NCBI RefSeq assembly: GCF_040958095.1
Contig: NC_091214.1
Location: forward strand, 5,445,501-5,509,500
DNA: 64,000 nt
Direction of reading: 5' to 3'
Source of the DNA: Procambarus clarkii
Taxonomy: Eukaryota; Arthropoda; Malacostraca; Decapoda; Cambaridae
Shown: piece by piece, positions 1 through 11,189 of the stretch
Layout: each line of letters opens with the position of its first letter
Numbering within the stretch: position 1 is the stretch's first letter
Made by a program: the position numbers and the translations under genes
The notes under the pieces: generated by a model
What the model was told of the DNA's origin: nothing
Databases searched by the model: none
The model's input: the letters and a program-made list of their open reading frames with translations, nothing else

Positions 1-1
1 T

Positions 2-613
2 GAATTTGCCTTTATCTACAAATCATTCTCTCGCCTTGGTTATCCTTTGCATTTCATCAACTGTGCCCACTCTCAAGCTAAACGAAATTTATTTCATCCT
101 AAACCTGCTTCCAACACTAGTAGCACTGTACTATGCCTTCCCTTCATATCAGAACTCAAAACTTTTACCAATACCTTTCGTCCTCTTGACATTAAACTCG
201 CCTTTCGACAAACTAACACACTTCGCAGCAATCTAGTTCACACTGCTCCTCCTGCTTCTAATGCTGCTGGTGTCTACTCTATTTCCTGTTCATCTTGTCC
301 TCTCCAATACTTTGGCGAAACTGGCCGTACACTGAATGACAGACTTAAAGAACACAAGAGAAGTGTTAAGTCTGCTGACACTAACAATGCTCTCTTCTGC
401 CATGTGAGGGATTCTAATCATCCCATTGATTGGTCTTCCTCCAAATTAATCTTTCCTGCCTCTACTCTACACAGACGCCGTCTTGTAGAATCGGCTCTTA
501 TTAACAATGTACCCAACATGAACTTGAGTCCTGGCTTTGTTGCTGTGGACTCTTCCCTTTCACAGTATATACTCAAATGCTCTAATCTTTCTAACAAACG
601 TGACTTAACATAA
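2..613 (+). CDS. Penelope-like element: C-terminal GIY-YIG endonuclease part (open at left edge)
   Basis: This is the 3' end of a Penelope-like retroelement polyprotein, the part that carries the GIY-YIG endonuclease used to nick target DNA. The frame is open from base 2 and ends at TAA 611-613, so the reverse transcriptase lies outside the window. Visible motifs, in order: a linker ending in YPLHFIN, the GVY of the GIY motif with a nearby CSSCP pair, YFGETGR (the YIG strand), the catalytic-type arginine in LNDRLKEH, and the glutamate in RLVESALI followed by a conserved NNVPNMN. No stop or frameshift is seen in these 203 codons. A minus-strand copy of the same tail lies at 48504-48930. Family assignment is confident; activity cannot be judged from this fragment. 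Confidence 0.85.
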   Translation, partial: EFAFIYKSFSRLGYPLHFINCAHSQAKRNLFHPKPASNTSSTVLCLPFISELKTFTNTFRPLDIKLAFRQTNTLRSNLVHTAPPASNAAGVYSISCSSCPLQYFGETGRTLNDRLKEHKRSVKSADTNNALFCHVRDSNHPIDWSSSKLIFPASTLHRRRLVESALINNVPNMNLSPGFVAVDSSLSQYILKCSNLSNKRDLT

Positions 614-743
614 GCTTTCCCCCTTCCATTTCTTTCTTTTTCTTTCCCTTTCTTTCTCTCTTCTCCCTTTTTCTGTTCATTGTCTTCTACGCTCCCTTGC
701 TATCATCTTCTTATTCCTATTACTATCTCCTTCGGTGGTTATA

Positions 744-866
744 ATAGGAGCTGCCTCGTATGGGGCCAATAGCAGCTGCCGCGTATGGGCCAATAGCAGC
801 TGCCTCGTATGGGCCAATAGCAGCTGCCTCGTATGGGCCAATAGCAGCTGCCTCGTATGGGCCATG
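744..866 (-). repeat. 24-bp minisatellite in the Penelope 3' region
   Basis: About five tandem copies of a 24-bp unit containing GCTGCCTCGTATGGGCCAAT follow a pyrimidine-rich stretch (615-720) downstream of the Penelope stop codon. The second Penelope copy (48504-48530) has a single unit at the same place, so this array is a local expansion. Confidence 0.85.
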
Positions 867-1897
867 AACACATTCAGAACACCTTGAGTGAGAGCAGCCA
901 CACCCAGCCAGTCTCCCTCACTCCAACATCTTACTCGCCAACATTGCTCCTCCCACCATATTGCTATAGTTCTTATTACACATGTTCTATATACCTATCT
1001 ACATGTTTTATTTACCAGAACTATGCAAGTAAGCCGGTATTGTGTCCAAACAGTACAGTGGCCACCATACACTGCATGAAAAATCACACAGCAGACGACG
1101 CTACGATTACGTCACCTCCCTCACCAAAATAGCTCCTCTCAACATTCTCCTGTTGCTGTTCTTACACTATATACACACACTATATATACCCATGTACATA
1201 TGTGTTGCCCATAGCGAACCACTAAGCTAGTATGGTGAGCAAAACAAGAGTGGCAGCCACACACACACAATGAGGCTACCTCAATTCTCGCCCTCCCTCC
1301 CTCATCAAAATTCCTCCTTCCACAATACTACGCACAATGCTAATTATAACCAAATTCCTGCTATTATCACAATCCTGGTCACTAATTCCTGTAAATGAAT
1401 AATTGACCACACGTTTATTTTGAAAAGGAACCTAAGAAATCATTTGAAGATTCCTAGATGAACGAAATAATGCTGTGGTGCTGTGGCTAGCGCTGTGAAC
1501 ATCGTGAACAGCATTGAATCACTGATATTTGAACATTGTACCCAGTCATTATCACACTCAGGCTCTAATATAACACTATCATAGCTAAATAATACAAGTT
1601 ATATATATATTTTGACATTATTAGGCGATGCTGTGGTCACATGCTGAACAGCAGTGCTGTGCGCTCATGCTGCGAGCGCCAGCCTTGGTTGCTCACACAC
1701 TACTGAGGCTCCCACACCCGGGAATGTGGACCACGATTTTTTTTAAAGATGGCGTCTGTTTACAAGAGCCCTGAGGAAGCTGATGTGAACCCCATGTAGC
1801 CGCGGGAGTTTTGAATGGAACGTGAAAAATACAAATACCCGTAGGCGCGTTGCGCAAACCAGACGTGAGCCTGCAGGCGCGTTGCGCAGTTTAAGGG
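867..1897 (+). mobile_element. TTAA-target repeat element 'X', copy 1 (left-truncated)
   Basis: This non-coding element is shared with 44121-45954 and 59629-60699. Its right end reads GCGCAGTTTAAGGG followed by TTAA (1898-1901), the target typical of piggyBac-type transposons. Inside are diverged copies of a roughly 180-bp motif with CACTAAGC and TATGGTGA blocks and TATA-rich spacers. The left end is replaced by the Penelope tail. No transposase frame is visible. Interruption of a LINE frame exactly at TTAA supports transposition. Confidence 0.6.
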
Positions 1898-2455
1898 TTA
1901 AGAACATTGTGCGAGAGGCCTATGCTACACTTTCTAACTTCAGAACTGCTTTTTAAATACAGTACATGGATGGCGAAATACTAAAGAAATTGTTCACAAC
2001 TTTTGTTAGACCAAAGCTGGAATATGCAGCAGTTGTATGGTGCCCATTTCTAAAGAAGCCCAACAAACTGGAAAAGGTGCAAAGACGTGCCACTAAGTGG
2101 CTCCCAGAACTGAAGGATAAAAGCTATGGGGAGAGGTTAGAGGCATTAAAGATGCCAAAACTAGAAGACCGACAAAAAAGAAGTGATATAATCACTACAT
2201 ACAAAATAGTAACAGAAATTGATAAAATTGTAGGGAAGATATCCTGACACCTGGAACTTCAAGAACAAGAGGTCATAGATTTAAACTAAACACAGATGCT
2301 GAAGAAATAAAAAAATTCACTTTTGCAAATAGAGTCGTAGACGGTTGGAATAAGTTAGGTCAGAAGGTGGTGGAGGCCAAACCATCAGTACTGTAGTTTC
2401 AAAATGTTATATGACAAAGAGTACTGGGAAGAGCGTAGCTCTCATCCTGTAACTA
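1898..2455 (+). pseudogene. LINE reverse-transcriptase 3' fragment (CR1/Jockey-like)
   Basis: The + strand encodes the region after the RT palm of a non-LTR retrotransposon: KNIVREAYATL, then FTTFVRPKLEYAAVVWCP and VQRRATKWLPEL. The longest frame runs 1966-2247; a frameshift follows and the 3' end continues to the sequence CTCATCCTGTAACTACACTT at about 2440-2460. The same family is present on the minus strand at 54193-56415. It starts at the TTAA that bounds element X and ends where DIRS copy A begins. It is a broken 5'-truncated copy with no function expected. Confidence 0.8.
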
Positions 2456-2458
2456 CAC

Positions 2459-3110
2459 TTAGGTATTTACAAGACCCAACCAAGTTCCAACCTGAGGAGG
2501 AACTAGATGGGACTTCCACCAGTTCACCAGAACCCGAACCCAGCGAGCCAGGAAAGAACCAAATTCCTGGCGAGCAGACACGTGGACTGGCTGGGAGCCC
2601 AGACCAGCCCATCGTTGAGATAGGCCAGCACCTGAAGACCTAAGAGATGCAGACGGGCCAGCACGACCCGGGTAAGGTGTGTCAACATGCAAGGTACCAG
2701 GTTCAACCCAAATGGGAGGCAACGAAAGCAGTAACCAACACACCCCACAACAACCTGAGCCAATCTCTGCACCCTGAATGAATCGGAACGTTCCAATATG
2801 CATCCCAGAGGTCCAAAGGCACCATCCAAGTGCCCGGCTCCAACAGAAACTGTATCTTGGACAGAGTAGTCATCGGAAAAGAGGGGCAAAAGACCCAAGG
2901 GTTCAGACGGGAAAAGTCCAGAATGAACCACAGGTCCGCACAGTCCCGTTCTGGGACTGGGAACAGATGGGAAACACACCTGAGGGCCTTTGTTGTTTCG
3001 ACCAAACCCAAGCATACATACTTAGAGATGACCCAACAGAGCACAGGAGGGGCCACCCAACGCCACAGCAGGCCGTCGGAAACGACCCGAAAAGCTCAAG
3101 AATCATGAAA
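2459..3110 (-). pseudogene. DIRS reverse transcriptase fragment, copy A
   Basis: Reading leftwards, the RT contains FILDFSRLNPW, MVPLDLWDAYWNVPIH and the active-site loop as AYLNDGLVWAP. Intact copy F (57217-58137) has RFILDLSLLNPW, MVSLDIKDAYW and YLDD at these places, so the second catalytic-box residue here is Asn instead of Asp, and DIKDAYW has become DLWDAYW. The frame changes between about 2780 and 3010. It is a dead RT remnant. Confidence 0.75.
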
Positions 3111-3459
3111 GCAGGTGTGAGTGAACAGAGCGAGCCTCCCTTCCATCGCCCCGTCAGTGGGGCAAACTGCGAAAGGGCCGACGCCCCTTACGAGAACCCG
3201 ACTTACGCACAGAGCAATCACAGCGCCGACTAGACGAAGACGGGTCCGAAGGCGGCGCCAACTCAGAAACAGACACCAGAAGCCTACCCCCAACGAGAGG
3301 AACCCGAGCCCAGGCACGATCCTTCCAGGGACCCCCGAAGGACCAGCAAGTCTGACAACGGAAGACAACTACAAGAAGCTGCTTGCAGAAACTGCCCAAC
3401 TGCAGATGCTGCAAACAGCAAGGAGACAAAATGGAGATGAAAACCTAAAAGCCAAGGCT

Positions 3460-4550
3460 CAGGCAGATTCCAATGAGGAGGCAAGCACCACTTGCTGACA
3501 CGAAGCGAAAAACCATGACACCGCATCCCGAAGGACCGGCGCAAACAGCCCCAGCAGTGCAGACGATGAACGCGCCACCGAGATCAAGGAACCAGATTCA
3601 GGAATGCCCCCAATCACTTCCACATCCTCTCTAAGCCAATCCGAAGACAGCTCCAGGAGGGAAAAGAACCGCAAGACTAATGCCAGCAGGTCACGAGAGT
3701 GTAAGTCCTCAGTAACCAGCACAGCCAAAAGGGAGGGAACCTGCACGTGAAGCTGAACCACGCAAACATCCCGCTGAAGGGCAGGGGCAAACAAACATGC
3801 ATTCAGGTGCTTGAATTTGCCCCCAGGTAAACCTGGACCACCATCAATGACTCACACCACTCAAGTGTGTGGGTTCAACAGAAAGTACTCCAAGCGTAAA
3901 AAAACTACACAGGGCAGTCCGCTAGCCAGGACGACTCCGGAACCTCATAATCAACCCAATATGGGGACGAAGATCCAAACCTGAACGAAGACGGATCCAT
4001 TATAGAGGCATAATCAGGGTCGCGCAGGAGGTAAGCCGCAATGGCCACCTGCACCTCAGTCGGTGAGACGCGGGAAGCCAAAAACCTCCGGAAGGACGGA
4101 ACCGACAGACCCAAAGAGACATGGAACCGAACCTGGAAAGGAGCCGACTTCAAATTCAACTCGTACGCAGAGGGGGGAGGGGGAAGAAAACACTACTCCT
4201 TGTAACAGTAAGCCTCGCTCAGAGGGGAGGAAAACCCAGGCGGGGTCCAATGGGGCCCAAGGCCCCCAAGTCAGTCCCTCCCCAACCCCAGGAACCTCCA
4301 TGCCAGAATCCGGGGCCGAGTCGTCCTCCAAAGCCTTGGCTTCACAAGAAAAAGCCAGGGCAGCCGGAAAGGAAGGAAGGAAGGGGGCCCACTGGTCAGC
4401 CCCTGTCACCATGGCTCCCCCCCCCCTTCCCCAGGAAGGGGCAACCTTTGAAACTGCCCGAGTCTCAGAACCTTTTAAACCCCTGCCCTGACCCAGAAGC
4501 CTTCAGACACTTAAGAGCCGCAAGCGGGGGGGGACCAGAATGAACCACAG
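3460..4550 (-). pseudogene. DIRS gag-like region, copy A (frameshifted)
   Basis: Minus-strand frames at 4056-4412, 3905-4159 and 3459-3794 form a discontinuous protein upstream of the RT. It is rich in Pro, Ser and Val, with a segment reading LASRVSPTEVQVAIAAYLL. Its place between the terminal repeat and the RT matches the first ORF of DIRS elements. Assignment is by position and reading direction only; no zinc knuckle or other diagnostic motif was found. Confidence 0.45.
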
Positions 4551-5539
4551 CAGGGAAAGAACGAGGTGCGGACTAAACCAAGGTCGAAGCAACCGACACG
4601 GGGCAGCCTGGGGGCTTCCAGGGTAGCAATCAGCCTAGTGCATTGCAGCAACCTAAATCTAGCATGCAACGCCTGAGTTGCCCGCACCCATATAAAGTCA
4701 GCAGTGGACTGCGTGAATTGAGTCACAACCAAACAATTCTCGCAGGACTCTGGGTCGAAGGTGTCACCCCACCCAACAGGCAGCATGACATAAGCAAATA
4801 CAGTGAGAGTCACCCTGAGACAAGACAGAGCAACCCTCTAACTCGCACAAGAGGAGAGGGAACCTACGGGTCGCATCCATCGGACCCCTTGCACCCCAGC
4901 GGGGTTTCCCAGGGCCCTTAGACTGTATCGCTAAGGGTAAGCCCAGGCAGAGTACTGTGAACCGGCACCCAAATCTACCAATCAAAATTGCTAAAAGCTG
5001 AATCCCCGGGACGTGTCCACTCACGGGGGCCTAACGGGGGGTACTATACAGAAACATAGATATACAAAATCTAAGTCAGAGACAGGGAGCAATGAACCAA
5101 AAATCAAACCCCCCACCAGGCAGGGGAAAAAAAAAACCTAGCAAGAGGACAACGTACGTAGGCAGAAGAGAACCAGTCGCTATAATGGGTTATAACTAGC
5201 TGTGCAGCCTACCAGTGCAAACTACCCCTTACCCTAAGGGAAACAAGGGAGGGAAGAAACCTCCCCAGCACACTCAGGGCGGTCAATTACTGAGCAGTAA
5301 AAGACCAACAGAGGTAGACCCAAAGGTGACTTGTGGAAGGTAACCCCAAGGCCCTAGGGCGGTACTTACAAGGCACTTAAGGAAGGGAACCCTAAAGCGC
5401 ATGCAGCCCGAGTACCAGTGAAGATTACTCCCAGCTCATGCACCACCCTGAAGATAGCACTAAACATGAGGCCCAGCACTGAGACAAAAAACAGGAGCTG
5501 GAGTCACAGGACCAAGCCTTAATCATATTAGCCGAGAAC

Positions 5540-5972
5540 TGGAGGTGTGGGTTGCCGGCACGAGGGGTTTGGGGCACCCCCTTCCCTCTCCCGGGAAGGG
5601 GAAAGCTGTGCAGACGATGGTGCAGCAACGTGGTGATGTCATGCTTGTTTACTTGTTTTTCTTTGGGGAGTTCTGTCCACTCATTTCACTTTTAGCAGTA
5701 GTTTCAACCAGAATAGGGGTTTGCTTTGGGATGTTTACCTTTCTTGGTGTCTGACCCCAGTCAATGGCCGACATAGAATGCTCCAAATCACATGTACATT
5801 TCTATAAGCCATTGCTCCTCGTGCCTCTGAGGGGGGCCAGGTTCTGGCTCGTGGTCCTCGGTACGCAAGAACACCATTCACACTGACTGATGCCAAAGTC
5901 TAATACAGTAGTTCGATATCAGCCTGGAAAAGTTCCTGGGAGCCGAAGGGGCTCACCCCAGAAAATAAAAAA
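5540..5972. repeat. DIRS terminal repeat (right-end orientation), copy A
   Basis: The block runs from GGCACGAGGGG through CAGAATAGGGGTTTG, CATTGCTCCTCGTGCCTCT and GCCAGGTTCTGGCTCGTGG to GAGCCGAAGGGGCTC near 5960. The same succession recurs at five other places in the window and inverted at four. Its inner end lies about 24 bp from the splice donor of COG4 exon 3. Confidence 0.8.
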
Positions 5973-5996
5973 TACTATGCAATTAATAATATTTAC

Positions 5997-6087
5997 CTTC
6001 TTGAGCAAGTGCTGTTGCAACACCACCACTACATCCTTCAAGGTCCAACAAGTCTCCCACTCTAGCCTGAGTTTCCACAACTCGACT
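5997..6087 (-). CDS. COG4: COG4 exon 3 (conserved oligomeric Golgi complex subunit 4)
   Basis: This 91-nt minus-strand exon encodes 30 codons plus one base. It starts SRVVETQARVGDLLDLEGC and ends ALAQE, and sits between acceptor ...TTTTCCAG and donor GTAAAT. It continues exon 2 in phase 0: the family has a segment after LDLAK ending in a (D/I)LDL..C helix followed by DYE and an Ala-rich stretch, and this exon supplies the part up to that DYE, leaving phase 1 for the next exon beyond the left edge. COG4 belongs to lobe A of the COG tether, which captures retrograde vesicles at Golgi cisternae and works with the syntaxin-5/Sly1 machinery. Exon size, phase and both splice sites agree. The next exon was not found in 1-5990, which is filled with transposons. 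Confidence 0.83.
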
Positions 6088-6827
6088 CTGGAAAAGCAAG
6101 TTAACTGATGTAGTTAATTAACAATATATGCTCTTACTATTTTAAATCCATTGTAAATACATAATTTCAATGTGGTAGATGATAATATGACAAGGTAAAT
6201 ACTAAAGACAAATCACTTCAAGTACTAAAGGCGCTTTAACCACTTAACTGCGCCAACCGAGTATTCTCGGTCGGCGGGAAACTGCGCCAACCGAGAAAAC
6301 TCTTTTTGATTTTTCGGTACCAATTCTAAATGCGCAAGAGGTTGGTTGTGTACGAAATGGACTCTTAGGACCTCCAGTCAGAGGCAGCCATCTTGGAAAA
6401 CATTCCCAGAATGCCCTAGGGCTGCTGGCTGGGTTAGTATTGAATGAGCAAACATGGGTGGCGCACGCGCCTCTGGCTCCCAAACACCTGTCTGACGCGG
6501 TGTTGAAAGAAAACGCTCTGTCGGTGAAATTCAATCCGTATTGTTTGAAAAACATAAGGGTCATAATATTGGTGAAGCTATGCGCAATAAGGACCTAACA
6601 CAAAGGTTGGATACAAGTGATACAGCACCTATGAGGACGATACAGCGAGCGTATCCAGTTGTAGCTCTGAGCGTCACCCTTGCAATCCTATGCTATGATA
6701 CAAGTAGCATAGATGAACAGTGTTAGCGGCTTCCATGGTGGTGCTTTCTAATAGATATTTTCAAGAATACCTGAATCTCTTCCTAACTGACGGACACTCT
6801 TTGAGGCTAGCTGAATCTCTTTCTGAC

Positions 6828-6876
6828 TGACGGAGAGCGTAGCTCTCATCCTGTAACTACACTTAGGTAATTACTC
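6828..6876 (+). mobile_element. Very short LINE 3'-end insertion inside P1
   Basis: About 45 bp (GAGCGTAGCTCTCATCCTG, then the ACTACACTTAGGTAATTAC tail) match the extreme 3' end of the LINE family at 1898-2455 and 54193-56415. They interrupt sequence that is continuous in the related copy P3 near 58160. Confidence 0.6.
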
Positions 6877-6999
6877 TCTTGAGATAAGCTGAATCTCTTC
6901 CTGTGTGGGACCATTAAAAGTGATCTTTTCAAGACCTTTACCTTACAAATTTATCTTTTCCTATAATCTTTTCAATACTACCTTATGCTTTACAAGCTT

Positions 7000-7176
7000 G
7001 GCTACATACAACCTACAAGTACTAAAGCCAAGGGTGTACGTGAGTGCGTTATTTGCAAGCACACAGAATGAAGAAACAGGACGCGAAAATTTATCTGTAC
7101 CTGGTGCACTGAGAGCGAAGTCGCGCTGTGTACCATGGACTACTTCGTTGATTATTACTCACTTCCAAAGTACTGA
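7000..7176 (+). pseudogene. piggyBac transposase C-terminal zinc-finger remnant (P1)
   Basis: Reads YIQPTSTKAKGVRECVICKHTE, a stop, then FICTWCTESEVALCTMDYFVDYYSLPKY and TGA at 7174-7176. The two Cys-x2-Cys pairs and the aromatic tail are the C-terminal Cys-rich domain that piggyBac transposases use to bind their ends. The in-frame TGA and the missing DDD catalytic core make it non-functional. P3 keeps the same segment without the stop. Confidence 0.75.
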
Positions 7177-7977
7177 GTGTGTAATACAGTGTGTTACTGT
7201 GTAAATAGTGTGTGAAACTGTACATATTGTAATTTTAGTGAATTTTTAACAGGTAATATTGCAACAATAAAATTTATTGTGGACACATTACTGACACATG
7301 TATCACAGTTCCATGGAACATTATGAACATTCTACTGTATACATATTGTAAAGGACACAAATATGCATTATATACAATAAAAAAAAACAAATAAAATCGC
7401 ATTGAAAATACATAAAACAAATAATTGAAAATATATTTGTGGCAACACCCGGTGCTTGAATGGCCCGCGCGACCGTGTCTGGGCGATTCACGCACGGGCG
7501 ACCAGGCCCTGATGACGTCACAGCGCACCTTGTCCACATCCCCACAAAGTAAGTGTCCACATTCCAAAGTAAGTGGAATCTGGTATTTATTTTTACATAG
7601 ACTTGTTCAGGGAAGGGAATTTATCCTTTTACAAAGAAAAAATAATTTTTTGGGAACACTTTATTTCATGCGCACCGTGGGAATTTCTCAATAAACTCGG
7701 CGCAGCACGGTGGTTAAATCCATTTTTCTGGGTGTATCTATTTATAGAGGTACTGTACTTCTAACCTCATCTCCCAGGTAATATGTAGAAGAAAAATGGT
7801 GGGCCAAATGATAAAAATATTACCAGAATAAAACTACACCCAAAACCTTAGAAACAAATTTCATCAACTCATCACTTGGTCTGTTAGGTTAAGAACAGAT
7901 GGATATGGCTGGAAACTGGAAGGGGCAAGCACATACATAAACCATTACCTTAACTCCTGCACAGTGCACTTGATGTA

Positions 7978-8128
7978 CAGACAACTAGTTTGAGTGTAAG
8001 GTTTACATAACAACCAGCTGTGTGCAAGATTTATGACAACCAGCATGTAGGCAAGATTTACACGACAACTAGCTTGTAGGCAAGATTTACATGACAACTA
8101 GCTTGTAGGCAAGATTTACACGACAACC
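7978..8128 (+). repeat. 29-bp minisatellite
   Basis: About five units of a 29-bp repeat (GACAACTAGCTTGTAGGCAA plus GATTTACAC) with point changes and one shorter unit. Nothing else is recognised in 7718-8330. Confidence 0.8.
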
Positions 8129-8334
8129 AGCTGGTGTGTAGTTGTGGTGTAAATTTTTTACTGATCTCTGCCAACCTGATAAATCTCAAGTTGCTAGCTT
8201 CCTCAATTGTATGAACTCCTGCATGCTAATTCCCATAATCACCAAAAGCGAGACAGACTGTCTGCCAGGACACTGGACATAGCCCTAAATGTTAATGACA
8301 CGGAGAGCTAAACCCTGAGAACTCAGCAGAACAG

Positions 8335-9860
8335 TTATCAAAAGCAACAAACTCCAAACAGGCCACAGACCAAACAGACCCCCCCCCTCCCCTTGCTGGA
8401 GACAATGAACCACAGAGGAACAGTCCGAAATGGAGCCGGATCATGGTGCCCTGAGGAATCTAAGTCCGCTGCAAAGTCCCACACCATGCTGTGGGCCCGA
8501 CACATAAGATGGCTGCCAGCGCCCCTGGCTGAACTTGTGAGCACTAGTCACAAAGCCCCAACCGACAGAGGAGTCAACAACCACTGACGAGGAGTCAGTG
8601 TAAACAATAAGCAAAAGAAAAAGACACCATGGCACTGAACCCAGAAAACTTGAGGAAGTTGGCACCAACAGGCACAACTAGCAGCAACAGGCACAAAGAC
8701 CCTAGGGATGAACCCAGGGGATGAATCATGAGATCCGCGAAAAGGGCTGCCCCGAAGATGCTGAAATAGCCTCTGGAACCAAACCCTGCCTAGCGGGTAA
8801 ACCAGAAGAGCCAAATTCAGGCTCCGGCACAGCTGTTCAAGTAACTGCCGAGTAACCCGGGTCTCCCCCCCTCAATAATAGCCAATGGCGAGACCATAGT
8901 TGGAGCAAGGCTTCAGGAGGGAGAGAAAGGGAGGCAGTCTGAGAATCCCATACAAGCCCCAGCCAAGTCCAAACCTGAGACTAAATCAGCTGGAACTTCT
9001 GCCAGTTTACCAGGAACCCAAACCCGGTGAGCTGGGAAAGAGCCAGATCCCTGGCTAGCAGACAAGCAGACTGGCTGAAAGCCATCACTAACCAGTCATC
9101 GAGGTATGCCAAGACCTGAGGACCTAGCAGACAAAGACAGGCCACCACGATCCAAGTCAAGCGTGTAAAAACACAAGGTGCCAGATGTAGCTCACAAGGA
9201 AGACAACAAAAGCAGTAAGCCTGTCACCCCACCATGAAAACCAACCTGCCCCTGACCCCCGTATGAACAGGGTCATGCCATTACGCGTCCTAAAGGTCCA
9301 GGGAAATCATCCACTAGCCTGGCTCGAGGACGAGCCAGACCTGTGACAACATAGTCATCCAAAAGGATGGGCAAGGAATCAACCGGTTCAGACGAGACCA
9401 GTCCAGAAAGTACCGGAGATCCACATAGTCCCGTATCGGCAACGAAAACAGGTGGGACACCCACCAAAGAGACAAAGTAATTCTGACCACGCCCAAGCGA
9501 ACCCACTCCGAGATGACCCAATGGATAAACAGAGAAGAGGCCGACCCCAAATAGAAGGTGAACCGCCCAATGCCACCGAAGCCACAAGAAACAACCCGAA
9601 AAGCCCACGAATCGTGGGATCAGGCGTGGGTGAAAAGAGCCAGCGTGCCCCCCATCGCCCTGTCAGAGGGATGACCCGCGAAAGGGCCAATGTAAACCCA
9701 AAGAGCCCATCATACATGCAGAGCAAACACCACACCAACCACACGAAGACAACAGAGGCGACACCGCTAACTCGGTTGCTGGCACCACAGGCCTATTCCG
9801 ACTCCATCCATGCTAACCCCAAGCCTACTGGGATTTTCCAGGGCCCCTTAGGGTGAGTAA
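8335..9860 (-). mobile_element. DIRS-type retrotransposon copy B (internal fragment)
   Basis: Minus-strand sequence related to the RT and RNase H part of copies C and F: the RT N-terminal box at about 9750-9270 (ISEWVRLGVVRITLSLWW, then DLRYFLDWSRLNRL), and the RH part at 8814-8440 (YPLGRVW... and FTLTPRQW). No terminal repeat flanks either end and the frames are broken. It is a relic. Confidence 0.7.
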
Positions 9861-10009
9861 TCCCTACGGGAAGCTGAAGCATTGGGGCTAGCTAAGCTGG
9901 AAGAACTCTGTCTGTCAGCAGGCAAACTGACCACTAGTAGCAGCTGTTAAACCATATATTAACTCAATTTATATTAACCCTTTATTTCCTTTGGTACAAC
10001 CATGCCCTA

Positions 10010-10500
10010 ATCTAACTTAATAGAGAGCTCCCACTACAGTGAGCCTCTATCTTTTTAATCAATCTTTCATCGGGCACTGTATCAAAAGCTTTACTAATGT
10101 CAAGGAACACAACATCACAAACTGTACCACTATCAACTGCCAAAGTCTGCTGGAATAATATGATAGCAAATTTGTTAAACCTGAATGGCCCTTAGTAAAA
10201 CTATGTTGTGAATCATTTATTAATCTATGTTTTTCAAGATGAAGATGAATGATATTTGCAATTATTGATTCAAGCAACTTTCCCACAATAGATGGCAAGC
10301 TATTTGGCCGCTAGTTTGACACAAGTACTTTATCTTTCTTTAAAATTCGACCACATTAGCAATCTTCCACACCTCTGGCACTCTACCTAACTCTAATAAA
10401 TTATGAAATATGGTAGACAATGGTTCTCAAAGTTCCTCTTTGCATTCTTTAATCACCTGGGATGCTCTTGTGATTACGGCCTGCAACATGCCCAGGTACA
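10010..10500 (-). pseudogene. LINE reverse-transcriptase fragment (CR1/Jockey-like)
   Basis: On the minus strand the RT fingers and palm read SIVGKLLESIIA, HLEKHRLINDSQHSFTKG, a GLTNLLSYY stretch, then after a frameshift DVVFLDISKAFDTVPDERL. These are RT motifs of non-LTR elements. Both ends are truncated and the right side abuts the left terminal repeat of DIRS C. The gap 9860-10010 shows nothing recognisable. Confidence 0.75.
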
Positions 10501-11189
10501 CGAAATAAGAAACCAGCGTTGAATGTAATGAAACACTACTTACTGGGTGAGTCCCAGAAACCTCCTGGAGCTATCCAGGCTGATAAGTATTTTATTACCT
10601 TCCTGGCATCAGTCAAAAGTGCATAGAGTTCAGCCTATTGGGGACCACGAGCCAGAACCTGGCCCCCCCACAGATGAGGCACGAGGAGCAATGGCCTACA
10701 GAAACCCCCGTGTGATTGGGAGCATTCTGTGTCTGCCATTGACAGGCTCTGGTACCCAGAAAGGTGGGTGCCCCAAAACAAACACTTATTCTCGTGGAAA
10801 TATGGCTACCGAAAGCCGAACGATTGGACAGAGCTCCCCAAACGAAAACAAGCAAACGAGCATGACGTCATCACGTTGCCGCGCCACTGTCTGAGCATCC
10901 CCCTCCTCCCCGGGACAGGGAATAGGGAGCCTCAAACCCATGCGCCGGTGTTCCAACTGGCAGTTCCGAGGCTGGATGTCAAAAACACGCGAAAAACACC
11001 GCCGACCAAAGGGAGGGAGGGATGCTGGGGAGCCTACAGGTCTCATCCAGAAAATGGTGTGTCATAATATTCAATGCTGTTTTTTTTTTTGGGGGGGGGA
11101 GCCCTGTCAGCTCACCGTCGCTAACTACCCAAAGATAAGGAAAAGCAAGGACTTACTCGGGCGGAGGTCAGTCCTCACTTCTCAACACA

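Larger units (their letters stand above)
2456..5972 (-). mobile_element. DIRS-type retrotransposon copy A (3' part missing)
   Basis: On the minus strand, gag-like sequence (about 4550-3460) is followed by DIRS reverse transcriptase (about 3110-2456); the RNase H and tyrosine recombinase parts are absent. The upstream (right) end is a terminal repeat of the kind repeated at 14150-14468, 21990-22450, 48937-49295 and 52602-53130. Several frameshifts break the frames. DIRS elements integrate with a tyrosine recombinase and carry inverted terminal repeats, which fits the opposite orientation of the left-end repeats at 10525, 17691, 47210 and 63844. Confidence 0.8.
6240..7713 (+). mobile_element. 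Internally deleted piggyBac-like element P1, TTAA-flanked
   Basis: TTAA at 6236-6239 and 7714-7717 flank ends that are imperfect inverted repeats (CCACTTAACTGCGCC at the left, CCACCGTGCTGCGCC read inward from the right). Related shorter copies are P2 (45959-46877) and P3 (58083-58947). Most of the transposase has been lost; only the C-terminal Cys-rich tail remains at about 7000-7176. The element lies about 150 bp upstream of the acceptor of COG4 exon 3. Confidence 0.82.

Noticed and set aside
1-5990. Search for COG4 exon 4
   Set aside because: No DYE plus Ala-rich exon with splice sites was seen on the minus strand; the stretch is Penelope, element X, LINE and DIRS.
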